A stretch of DNA of 54,680 nt from Methylobacter sp. (lineage in GTDB: Bacteria > Pseudomonadota > Gammaproteobacteria > Methylococcales > Methylomonadaceae). Both the position numbers and the translations under genes were made by a program. Every line of letters begins with the position of its first letter. Position 1 is the first letter of the stretch. This document shows, piece by piece, positions 28,071 to 40,000 of this stretch. The DNA lies in the NCBI GenBank assembly GCA_026399025.1, contig JAPLRU010000126.1:1-54680 (forward strand). Reading direction: 5' to 3'. The notes under the pieces were generated by a model that ran no database searches, was not told where the DNA came from, and saw nothing but the letters and a program-made list of their open reading frames with translations.

Positions 28071-28081
28071 CAATACTACCT

Positions 28082-31000
28082 TTAAGCGTCAGTAAATTCG
28101 GCTTGTTGTCCGATCAGATGTTCGGACAACGCCTGAATTGACGGGAAATCAATCAGCCATTTGGGTTGAATTTCCAGCCCCAATTTTTTTTCCAATCGAA
28201 TCGCCAACTGCACGCCAAATACGGAGTCCATGCCGTAATTCTGAAAAGCCTCACGGTCATCCATCTCGCTCAACTTTAACAACTCGGAAGCCACTGCCTT
28301 GATTGTCGTCTTCAGGTATGACAATGGGTCTTGTTGCGTGTCCAGGCTGTCAGGCCGGTGTTTTTCCGCTGCGGCAGCGGCTAGCGGCGCATCGACTTGC
28401 TCAACCGAAAGCGGCATAGGTTGCTCATTGAACAGCAAGCGGTGAATACGCTGAACCAACGCCGGTTCCAACTGCTTGATCTCGTCAAAATCAACAGCTT
28501 CGGCCAAAATTTCCACAGGCACCGGCTTGCCTTGCAGCGCTTGCTGTTCCCAAGCGCTGACTCTTACTTCCCAAAGCGAAGCCTTGGCATCGACAGCCGT
28601 ATCGCTAGCCTGTTCCGCTAACGCTGCTGTCCCTATGCCCATAACCTGCGCCGCCCTTGCCCTATCCCGAACCGCCCAAATCCCCAGCATGTCTTGCTGT
28701 TGCGCGGGACAGCGATTGAGCAACGGAAAAACCGCGTCGATAGTAATCAAGTCAAAGCCGTCGGCATCGATTTTCTGCCGACGGCTTTTGTCCTTCCCGG
28801 CATGAACCGGGTCGGAAGTCCACGGTCCCCAACACAGGGATAGTGTATTCCCGGTACGTTTACCCTGATTTTTCAAGCGATTCCGATACCCGGCAAACTG
28901 ATTCAGGAAAGCGCAAGCATAGCTGTAACCGGCCGAACCCCGTATCCCGAACGCAACAATCGACGAAAACAGCATGAAAAACGCCAGCGGCTCGTCCGCG
29001 GTCAGCTCATCCAGATGCAAAGTCGCGCAGGTTTTGATTGCGCCCATTTGCCGGCAAGACTCCCAGTCCATTCCGGCGATAAGACCGCCTTCAACGGTAT
29101 TGGCCAAATGAAACACGCCGTGAATCGGCCCAACTTGTTGCTTGATCGCGGCGTAAGTTTGCTGTAGCGCGGCGCGGTCGGTCGCATCGACGCTGTAGTA
29201 ATGCACCGTTGCGCCCAGCGCTTCGAGTTGCCGGCATTGCTCCTGCCGTTTCGGATCGTAATCGCTTCTGGACAAGATAAGCAGCGTGCTTTGATAGCGT
29301 TTAGCCAGTTCGCTACAGAGTTCTTCCCCGATCAGGCCCAAACCGCCCAGCAACAAATAGGTTTTCCGGGGCTGAAATACCGGGCTAAGCGTATTATCGA
29401 AAGCCGCTTGAACCCTGTGTTTGACCTGCCGCCCGGCCCCGTTATAACGCACTTGGGGAAAAGCCCGGCTGTGGAAAATTTGCGCGCCGTTGGCCGAGTC
29501 GTTTTGCTGTCCGGTATTGTCATCCGCCAGCCATTCCCGGACCAGCACTTGCAGCCCGGTAAGCTCCGGCAGGCTGTCATAGCTGCCGATTAATGTCCAG
29601 CTATGCTGCGGATTTTCCATCATCGCCGTACCGATCAAGCCTGACAGCGCCTCGCAATCCAATCGCGGCGAGGCCGAACCGCTTTGGTACAGATAATAAA
29701 GCCGGATCGGCTGTTCCCAGGCTTTTCTCATCAGAAATTGACTCAAACGATAGAGCGCGGAAATATCACCGGCGGCGAATTGACCGAGCGGATCAAGGTC
29801 GGTAGCCGGGCCTAAAAACAGTACGACATCGGGAATGGCCGACCGATGATTTAGCGCCATGTCCTGAGCACTCAACAACTGCACATTCAACGGTGAACAC
29901 AGCCCGGCGACTTCTTGCAGCTGATTCAGCAGTTCCGCAAAAGCGATCCTGTCATGTTCGTGCGTATATACGGCCCAGATAGTCTTGCCCGCATAGCGGT
30001 TAAGCCCGGCTTTCCAGTCCACTGTCTCGGCAATGGGACTGTCCACCCAGTGTTCCTGCACAAACAGCCATTCCTTGGCGGGCGCCGACTCTTTCGCTAT
30101 AACATCGGTTGCTTGCTCGGCAACAGCTGTGCAGGCCCGCTGTACCCAGTAATTTTCCCGAGCAAAAGGATAGGTAGGCAGCGACAGGGTTTGATGGCCT
30201 TGGGCAAACAGACGATGAAAGTCCAGCGCATAGCCCTGAACATAAAGATCGGCAACGGTATCGAGGCATTCAACGTAGCCGTCGACAGTTTGGCTGTGCA
30301 GGCATTTTTCGATGCACTCATTACCAAGGCGCTTTAACGCAGCCTGCTCCCTAATCCTTTCCTCCTGCAACTGGGCGACATGGATCTGACGCACATGCTT
30401 ATTGTCCAACCATTTTTCCAGCATAACGAGCAAACTCTCCGGCGAGTCCACTACACAGGCCCAGCGATGCTGCCAATGCTTTCTCTTCATCAACAGCGTG
30501 TAACTAAGATTACCCAAGTCGACAGGTTTGCCCGGCTCATCCGCTTCGGTACAGAATTCAAGCAGGTTTTTTACTTGCCGCGCCAACTGATCCGGACTGC
30601 GGGCGGACAACACCATCAACCAGGCCGGTTTTTCGCTGTGGCGATGCCCGCTTACGGGCGCTTCTTCAATGACCATATGCGCATTGGTGCCGCCAAAGCC
30701 GAAAGAGCTTAATGCGGCCCTTCTGGGCGCGTTATTGTCAGTGTTCCACTCCTGCAACCGGGTATTGACATAGAAAGGACCGTCCTTAAAACGGATTTCC
30801 GGATTCGCCTGTTGGAAATGCAGCGAAGCCGGAATTTTTTTGTGCTTCATCGCCAGCAAAATCTTAAACATCCCGGCGACGCCTGCCGCCGGCCCGACAT
30901 GGCCGATATTGGTTTTTACCGAGCCTAGCGCGCAATAGTCTTGCTTGTCGGTATAAGCGCGGAAGGATCGCGTCAATGCATTGATTTCAATAGGATCGCC

Positions 31001-34000
31001 CAGTTTGGTGCCGGTGCCGTGCGCCTCAACCATTTGAATATCGGCGGGATCGATACCAAAGCGCTCGTAAACGTAGCGCTCCAAACCTTCCTGCGATTTG
31101 GCGCTGGGAGCGGTAATGCCGTTGGTGCTGCCGTCCTGGTTAATGCCGCTGCCGCGAATGATGCCGTGAATGTGGTCGCCATCCGCTATCGCATCGCTCA
31201 AGCGCTTTAACGCCACCACACCCACGCCTTCGCCGGGGATAAAGCCGTCCGCTTTTGCATCGAAGCTGTGACAGCGGCCGGTAGGAGACAACATCCCCGC
31301 CTGAGTTCCGGTTTGATAGAAGCTGGGCGTACACATCAGCGACACCGCCCCGGCCAGCGCAAGGTCTATTTCCCGAGTCCACAAGGTTTGACAGGCCTGA
31401 TGGATAGCGACCAACGAACCGGAACAGGCGGTATCCACGGTAACGGCCGGGCCTTTGATATTCAGGTAATAAGAAATGCGGGCCGGAATAATCGCCGCCG
31501 AATTACCCCAAAACGCCTGTGCCGGTGCGCTTTCTTTATCAAACAAGTGAGCGTAATCCGAGCCGCCGTAGCCGAGGAATACGCCGTAGGGTTTTTCATC
31601 GACGCTGTCGACCGCATAACCGGCGTCTTCCAGCGCGCTCCACGCGGTTTCAAGGAAGAGCCGCTGCTGCGGGTCCATATAAGTCGCTTCGGCACCGGAA
31701 ATTTTGAAGAATAATGGATCGAAGCGGTCGATGTCGTCGATGAAGCCGCCGTCGGTGCAAAAATCCGGATCGTCCACCACGCTCTGCGGAAAGAATTCGG
31801 ACAAATCCCAACGAAAGGCTTTGCGCACCAAATCTTTTCCTGCCGCCAGATTTTGCCAAAACGCATTCAGGTTCGGCGATTGAGCGAAGCGGCCGCTGAT
31901 ACCGACAATAGCAATAGGCTCTTTAATAAAAGCTTCACCGTCGGCCTGTTTATGCAGGGTTTGTTCACGCTCCGGCTTTGAACTTGAACAGGCGGTTTCG
32001 ATGTCCTTTAAACCGATTTGCTGAGCTTTTCCGGCAAGGCTTGAAGGAAGCCCCGGCGAATCTTTGTAGATTTCGGCTATATAATCCCTCAGCTTCAGCA
32101 CAGAGTTGTAATCGAAAATAACCACGGTTTCCAAATCGAGTTTCAGGCGGCCGTTAAGCGTCCTGATAAAGTTGATGCCCAACAGCGAATCCAGCCCGTA
32201 ATCGGCGAAAGACGCATCCATCGCAATATCTTCAAGTTCCATTTGCAACGCATCGGCCAGTTGCTCTTTGAGCACTTCGGTGATGAAATCCTCTACTATC
32301 CGCTCAGGCACTTCGCTGTGTCCTGTTGCGTTTTTGCTGTCAACAGTCAACCCGCCTGCCCTGCTGTTGTTGGCAATGATGATTTGCTGGCCGAAAACGT
32401 GTTCGGCCCGAGCCGGAAAGTCCACCGAAGCAAAACCGGATTCGGTCAAAATCCGCGACCAGCTGTCGGGATAAAGGCCGGGAATGCCGGGAATTCTCAA
32501 TTCGGCGTCGTCATACAGCCACCAACCTTCAAGCAGCCCGAAAGTCAGATGCACGAACACCGATTTGTCGCTCATTTCGTTGATCAGCAACACACCGTCA
32601 GACCGTAAGGCGGAGCGTGCATGACCCAAAGTGCGCCTGATGTTGCCGGTCGCATGCAAGACATTGGTTGCAATAACAAAATCGAAATGGCCGGTCGGTA
32701 TATCCTGTTCGCTTAAGGGCCGGTCTATATCCAGCAACTGGGTCGATAAATAAGGATTGCCCGGCGCATAGTGCCTTTTCGCGTGGTTCAAAAAGGCTTT
32801 CGACAGATCGGTGTAGCGGTAGTCCGCAATCGCATGTTTGAACGCTTGTAATTGTTTTAGCAGGCCTCGGGTCGTTCCTCCTGTTCCTGCGCCTATTTCC
32901 AGAATGCTGATTGTAGCCTTCGGATTTTCCTGCAAGCGCGCCTGAATCGCTGTAATCAGCGCATCGGTCAGGACTTCATTAAAATAATCCGAGATCAGGT
33001 TGCTTTGGTAAATGCCTTCGACCAGTTCCATGCCGCCGTTGGGGAACATGATGTCCGTCGCCGTTTTTTGTCCGCTCAAAATACCGGGCAAGCCCCGCAC
33101 ACAGGCTTCAACCAAGTTGACCTGCGCGCGCTGGTTGGGATTTTCCAGCCATTGCGGTTTTTCGCCATTCCATTGCCGCCACAGCGCGTCCAGGTTGGCG
33201 TTGTTCTTATTCAACGAAAACACTTTCCCCGCACGTCGGAACAGGTATTGCCTGTCGATCAGCGACTGAATGCTTTCATCGAGCCAGCGTTGGTAGAACG
33301 CCGGAATTCTGTTGGCGTTGCCTAAGGATTTGTCCGCCAGTTCCGCCATCGACAAAAGCGCAAGCTCGCCGCTTTGTTGCTGTCCGTCTAGCCGCGAAAT
33401 AATGCCCGTCGCGTGAAGACTTGCCCAAAGCAGATCGAACAACAGCGCTTCCATTTTTAGATTTTGCAAATCGTTTTTCTGTGCGCGCAGTTGCGCCTGA
33501 AGCTCGCTTTTACGTGCTTCTGCGGGTTGGCTTGGTTGCTGCGGGCCATACTCCGTTTTGGTAAAAACAGAAGTCGGCAAATGCACGCGACTGACTTGCT
33601 TACCGGCGTATGCGGCGGCCCAATCGACTTCTAAGCCCAGACACCAGCGCTGCGCAAGCTTTTCGACGGTATCGATAAACGCTTGCTCTTGGCTTTCTTG
33701 AGCATTGTTTGATTGCCAACAACCTGCGATTGCCTGTTCGCCGTTCAGGAACGCGGCCATTTTACGGGTCAGCTCGGAAACCGTGCGCGCGGAAAAAACA
33801 ACCCGGTGGCGCATGGCTTCCCGCCCGGTTTGCAAGGTATAAGCCATTTCCTCCAGGGTAACAGTCCGGCTTAGCGAACCGTCCTCCAACCAATCAACGA
33901 AAGCCTGAACCAAGCTGCGCAGGTTGCTTTCGGTTTTCGCCGACAGCGGTATCAGCCGGATTTCTTCGCCGCTTTCGGCATTGCCTGCTGCCGACTTTGA

Positions 34001-37000
34001 AGGGGGATATTCCCTGACCACCAGATGAACATTAGTGCCGCTATGACCGAAAGAATTGATCGCCGCCATACGCGGCTTTCCAGCCTGCGGCTGCCAGTCG
34101 GCGGTTTCGGCATTGATATAGAAAGGCGAATTTGCAAACTCGATCAACGGATTGAGCCGGTTGAAATGCAATAGCGCCGGGAGCTTTCGATGGCGCATCG
34201 ACAACAGGGTTTTGATCAGGCCGATGACGCCCGCCGCAGCGGAAGTATGGCCGATATGCGCTTTGGCGCTGCCTACCGCGCAATACGCCTGCTTTTCGGT
34301 CAGTTGCTTAAACGCCCTGACCAGGGCATTGGCTTCAACCGGGTCGCCGAGCTTGGTGCCGGTGCCGTGAGCTTCGATATAAGTAATATCCGCCGGATCT
34401 ATATTAAATTTCCGGTAAACGTCGGTTATCAAGTGTTCCTGAGCGAGACCATTGGGCGCGGTAATGCCGTTGCTGGCTCCGTCCTGGTTGATGCCGGAAG
34501 CGCAAATTACGCCGTCGATGCTGTCGCCGTCGGCAATTGCATCTTGCAGACGCTTCAATACCACCATGCCGATACCTTCGGAGATAATCGTACCGTCAGC
34601 CGCCTCATCGAAGGTTGCACAGGCGCCGCGGGAGGACAGCATATCCGCCGCCGACAAGTTAATCAGCGCATCCTGGTTCATGCAGGCGTTAACGCCGCCG
34701 ACCAACGCAAGATCGGACTCGCCGTTGCGCAAGCTTTCGCAGGCCAGATGAATAGCAACCCCGGACGAGGAACAGCCGGTGTTAACGACCAGCGCCGGGC
34801 CGCTTAAATTCAAATGATAAGACAGCCGGGACGCGATCAATGCATCGGAAGAGCCGGTAAAACTTCCATGAAAATAGCCGGTCGGCTCGGCGCCGATAAA
34901 GATAGCGGTTTTGGAGCCGGAAAGAGCGGTCGGGTCGTAACCGGCATCTTCCAGCGCTTTCCAGCCTTCTTGCATGACCAGACGCTGATGCGGATTCATC
35001 GAATGGGCTTCGCGCGGAGACAAACTAAAAAACTGCGGATCGAAGCAGTTTCTTTCGGCCAAAATGCCGCCCGCTTTGCAATAGCTCTTGCCCGCTTGCT
35101 TGACCGCACTGAAATAATGGGCCTGATCCAGATACTGCGCCGGGTATTCCTGAACACCGTCAACGCCTTGAATCAGGTTGTGCCAAAACGCCTCCACATG
35201 TTCCGCGCGGGGGAATTGTCCCGACATGCCGATCACCGCAATATCGACCGTTGCCGGAACCGGCACGGGCCGACGAGCTTGTTGAGACACCGGCGCGGCG
35301 GCCTCATCGACATTTTGCCGCCCTCCGGCTTGGGCTTCAATGCAGTGAGGGACGCTCTTGCGTCCCGTACCGCTAGAGCGGTACTCCGGCATTCCCACGC
35401 CGGAGCGTGGGAACGATGTCGCTTTATTCACTTCGCGCTCTATATCGTCGCGGTAGCGCTTTATCACGTAGTTGCCAAGACGCGCCAATGACGAATACTC
35501 GAAAATAATCGCCGTATTCAAACGAATATTCAGGCGTTGATTAAGCCGGTTGACAAACCTAACGCCCAGAATGGAATCCATGCCGTATTCGGCAAACGCC
35601 AAATTCGGATCGATTTTTTCTATCGGCGCTTTCAGGGTGTTTGCAAAACTGTCCGTTAGCGTGTCCCTGATGTATCGATCTATATCGATTATCTTGTTAA
35701 CGGCGGCTTGCACCGGAGCTGTTTGCCGGTCATTCATCAGCTCCAGTACCGCCGGCGAAGGTTTAAGGCAAAGCGCTTGCGCCAGCGGTTCTTGCTGCTG
35801 CAACGCAAACACAAACTTTTCGAAACAGTCACAGCCTTCCCGGTCGTCCAGACAGGCAAAGTTTTGCGGAATAGCACCGGGCGGCAGCGAGGATTGCCAA
35901 AAACCCCAATTAATGGTGCCGACAGGAAACGCGGCCCGCTTACGCACAGCCTGCACCCAGGCATCCTGAAAGGTTATGCCGCAGGCATAGGCCGAATGTT
36001 TGGCCGCGCCGGAAAAGGCATACGCTTGTCCTGAAGAAAAATAACACATGAAATCCAGCGGCTCATGTTCCAGCGCGGTATAAAAATGGATGCCGCCCTT
36101 GGTTTTTACCTCCAGAATTTGCCTGAATACGGTCTCCGTGGTTTTATCGACGGCGTTTTCGGCGTCAAACACCAACGCTGAATAAATCGCGCCGTGAATG
36201 GCCGGATATTCCGCCTTGACGTCGGCAACGGCCTGCCGCATCGACTCCCGGCTGGTCGCATCGGCCTGAATATACACCGGCTGTTCGGCAAAGCCGGAAA
36301 ATTCATGCAGCGCTTCTTGTACTTTTACAGAATTTTTGGCGCTGCGTCCCAACCAAATAACCTGCGCCTTATATTGCTTGATCAGATGCCGGGTTATCGC
36401 TTGACCTATCGTGCCGCTACCGCCCAGTATCAAGTAAACGCCGCGTTGCCTGATCGGCGACAGGCCGGTTTCGGACCATGTCAGCGGGTGAAATTCTTGC
36501 CGATAACGGACACCGGCCTGGATTTTTATCACCTCACCCCGATTCGACGCCGGTTCGCGCATGATGACCGGGAGCAAGCGTTGCGGCTGGGCCAGATCGT
36601 GGTAACACAGATCGATATTTCTCAGCGCGAACACATGATTTCCCTGCGCGATTGCGTAAGCCAAGCCGGTAAGACCGGCACCTTGAGGCCGAACCGCTTC
36701 GTTATTCAGCGCATAGTTGTCCAGGGTCAGGATATAGGTATCGATAGTGCGCCGATTATTTTTTATCAGGTATTTAACCAGCCTCAGCAATTGGATTTCG
36801 TTGCTTTCCTGACTGTCGGCCAAATGCGCGATGTCGGCGTTGCTGTCGTCCAACGACAGGAAATACAAGCAATCGATAGTGTCCGCGCCCTGCAAGCAAG
36901 CCGCAAAACCCGATTCGTCTTTTATATCGCACAGCCATTCGTTGGCGGATAAGCGTCTTGATTCGTTTGCCAAGCGAATCACAACCACTTCGGCATCGCG

Positions 37001-40000
37001 GTAGTAATCCGCAATGGTTTGTTCCAGATGAATCGAGGATGCGTTGCCAACGATCAGCACCGTTTGATGGCAAACCGGCTCGCTTTGCGCTATATCGGCC
37101 TGCGCTTGCCATTTGGCCGTAAAAGCGATGCCCGGATCTTGCTTGACTGCATCTGCCTGCTGAGGCTCGGCTTTTGCAACGGCTGCCTTTGGCTGTTGCG
37201 TTTGCTGTTCATGCCAGTAACGCTCTTTCAAAAAAGGATAAGTAGGAAGACTGATACGATAGGGACGCGATTGCGCATCGTACAAACGGTTCCAGTCAAT
37301 GTTGAAACCCAACACCCACAGTTCCAGCAACTTTGAGTATTTGTTTTTGCCAATCCAGGCATCGATCATCGCGGCGGTATCTTCATCGGCCCGAAATACG
37401 CTGACCGACCCGTTTTTTGCAGGCGATAAATAGACGCCTTCCAGTTCGCTTATCCCGCCGTCAGCCTGCGCCAAAAAAGCATCCAGCTTTTGTTCGAGTT
37501 CCTGCATCGACGCAGCCGTAAAGCCCAGACGCGTTTCCATCGGCTCCCGTCCAAGCTGCAAGGTATAAGCCAGGTTGAGCAGGTTAAAGCCCCGACTTCC
37601 CTGGTCAATCGGGGTGTTGCGAATTTGTTGCAATAAGCGCTCGACAACGATACGCAGGCGATCCTCGGTTTTGGCGGAAAGTACAATAATGACAGGCTGT
37701 GCCGGTGCAAGTTGCGCCGCCCGATCTTGTTCGACAGGGACATATTCTTCAACGATCACATGGGCGTTAGCGCCGCCCGCACCGAAAGAGGAAATGCCCG
37801 CAACTCTGGGGCCGCCCGACTGCGGACGCGGCCACGGCATCAGCCTTTGTTGCACCACAAAAGGCGTATCGGCAAATTCAATGGCCGGATTGGTCGTTGC
37901 GCTGTGCAGGGATGCTACCAGTTGTCGATGCTTCAATTGCAGCAATACTTTGGTCAGGCCTGCAATACCGGCCGCGCTCTCGCAGTGGCCGATATTGGAT
38001 TTGATCGAACCGATTGCGCAAGCCTGTTTGGCTGCCGCGCTGTCGGCCGGCGATTTGCCAAACGCGGTGCCCAAGGCTTTGATTTCAATCGGATCGCCCA
38101 AAGCGGTCCCGGTGCCGTGCGCTTCGATATAACCGATGTCGGCCGCTAAAACGCCGGCCCTTTGCAATGCATCGCCGACCATCACGGCCTGCGCTTTGGG
38201 ATTCGGCACCGTGTAACCGTTGGTTTTGCCGCCGGCATTAATCGCGCTGCCTTTCAGCACGCCATAGATAGTATCCCGGTCCGCTATCGCTTGCGCCAAG
38301 GGTTTAAGGATGACAGCGCCGACGCCTTCCGCGGCAATGAAGCCGTCCGCCCCGGCACCGAACGACTTGCATTCGGGGCCTGATGAAAGCATGCCCAATT
38401 CGGTCAGGCCGGTAAAATGGGCAGGGTCCAAAATCAGGTTCACGCCGCCAACTACAGCGCGTTTGCTGGTGCCGCAATACAGGCTTTCCAGCGCAACATG
38501 AAGCGCGGTCAGTGAAGCCGAACACGCGGTATCCACCGCCATGCTCGGCCCTTGAAAATCGAACTGATAGGAAATGCGGTTGGCAATCGAAAAATGGGAC
38601 GACCTGCCCCGGTAGCTTGAGTTCATCGCGCCGACAAAAACCCCGGTTTTGCGGTCGTCGCCGAAATTTTCCGGGGTATAGCCCGCATCCTGCAACGCTT
38701 CGTAAGCGCATTGTAAAAACAGCCGCTCCTGCGGGTCCATGACTTCGGCTTCAATCGGCGAAATATGGAAAAACTGCGGATCAAATTTGTCCACATCCTG
38801 AATGAAACCGCCCCAACGGGTATACATTTTTCCGGCTTTGCCTTTTTCGGGATCGAAATAATCCTGCCAATCCCAGCGTTCGGCCGGAATTTCGCTAATG
38901 CAATTGTTTCCGGCTTTAAGTTGTTGCCACAGCTGATTGACATCGTCGGCTTGCGGGTAACGGCCGCTCAAGCCGATGACCGCGACATCGAATACGTTTA
39001 GCCCCTGTTGTTCGCGGACAGCGCCGGCTGCGCCGGTAAACTGAGGAGTCGTCCCCGAAACCGGCACGCTTAGGCTAAAACGCTTGTTTTTGCTTTCCTG
39101 GCAAGGCGGCGTCTGCTCGACAGACTGTTCCTGCAAGCCCACCAATTGCATCAGCACTTCTTTTTGCGTATCCAGAAAATGCTCGACCAACGCGTCAATA
39201 GTCTGCACTTCAAAAAACAGCGTATTACTGATTTTCTTGAAATCCTTGCGTAAATCATTAGCCAACTGCACCACCAGAATGGAATCGATACCGTAAATTT
39301 CCAAAGGCTTGGCGGAATCGATCTGGCGCGGGCTCATTTTTAAGGTTCGCGCCACTTGTTCCTTCAGATAGTCGGTACTTTTTTCGCGCAGCAAAGATTC
39401 ATTGAAGGCGGCGGTTTTGACCGTTTTCAGTTCGGTTTCGACCGCGATATCCGCCGATTTTTCCGCTATGGCGGCCAACAGCGGCGCCCGGCTCTGGCGC
39501 ACCACACCGTCGCTTTGCGCCGCGATAATTTGCAGGCCCAAAGATCGCGCGTGCTCCACCGGCAAGCTTATCGGTGAAAAGCCTTCTTCGGCCAATAGTT
39601 CCAGCCAGGTTTCCGGGTACAAACCGGGGCTGCCCAAAATCCGCAACGGCGCATCCTGATACAGCCACCAACCTTCGAGCAAACCGAAGGTGAGATGCGA
39701 CAGCAGGGTATGTTGGCTAAGCTCGTTTAACAGCAAAATACCGTGAGTATGCAAAGCCGCCTTGGCATTGCGCAAGGTGTTGCGGATGTCTTTGGTCGCA
39801 TGCAAAACATTGGCGGCAATGACGAAATCGTAACGGTCCGGCGCAACGCCAAGGTCTTCGCCGACCTGTTCGGCAAGCGGCTTTTCCACGTTGAAAATAC
39901 GCGTCGACAGGAACGGGCGGCCAGGCGCGTAATGCTCCTGGGCATGCAGCAAAAACGCCTTGGACAGATCGGTGTAGCAATACTCTTCAATAACCGCTGC

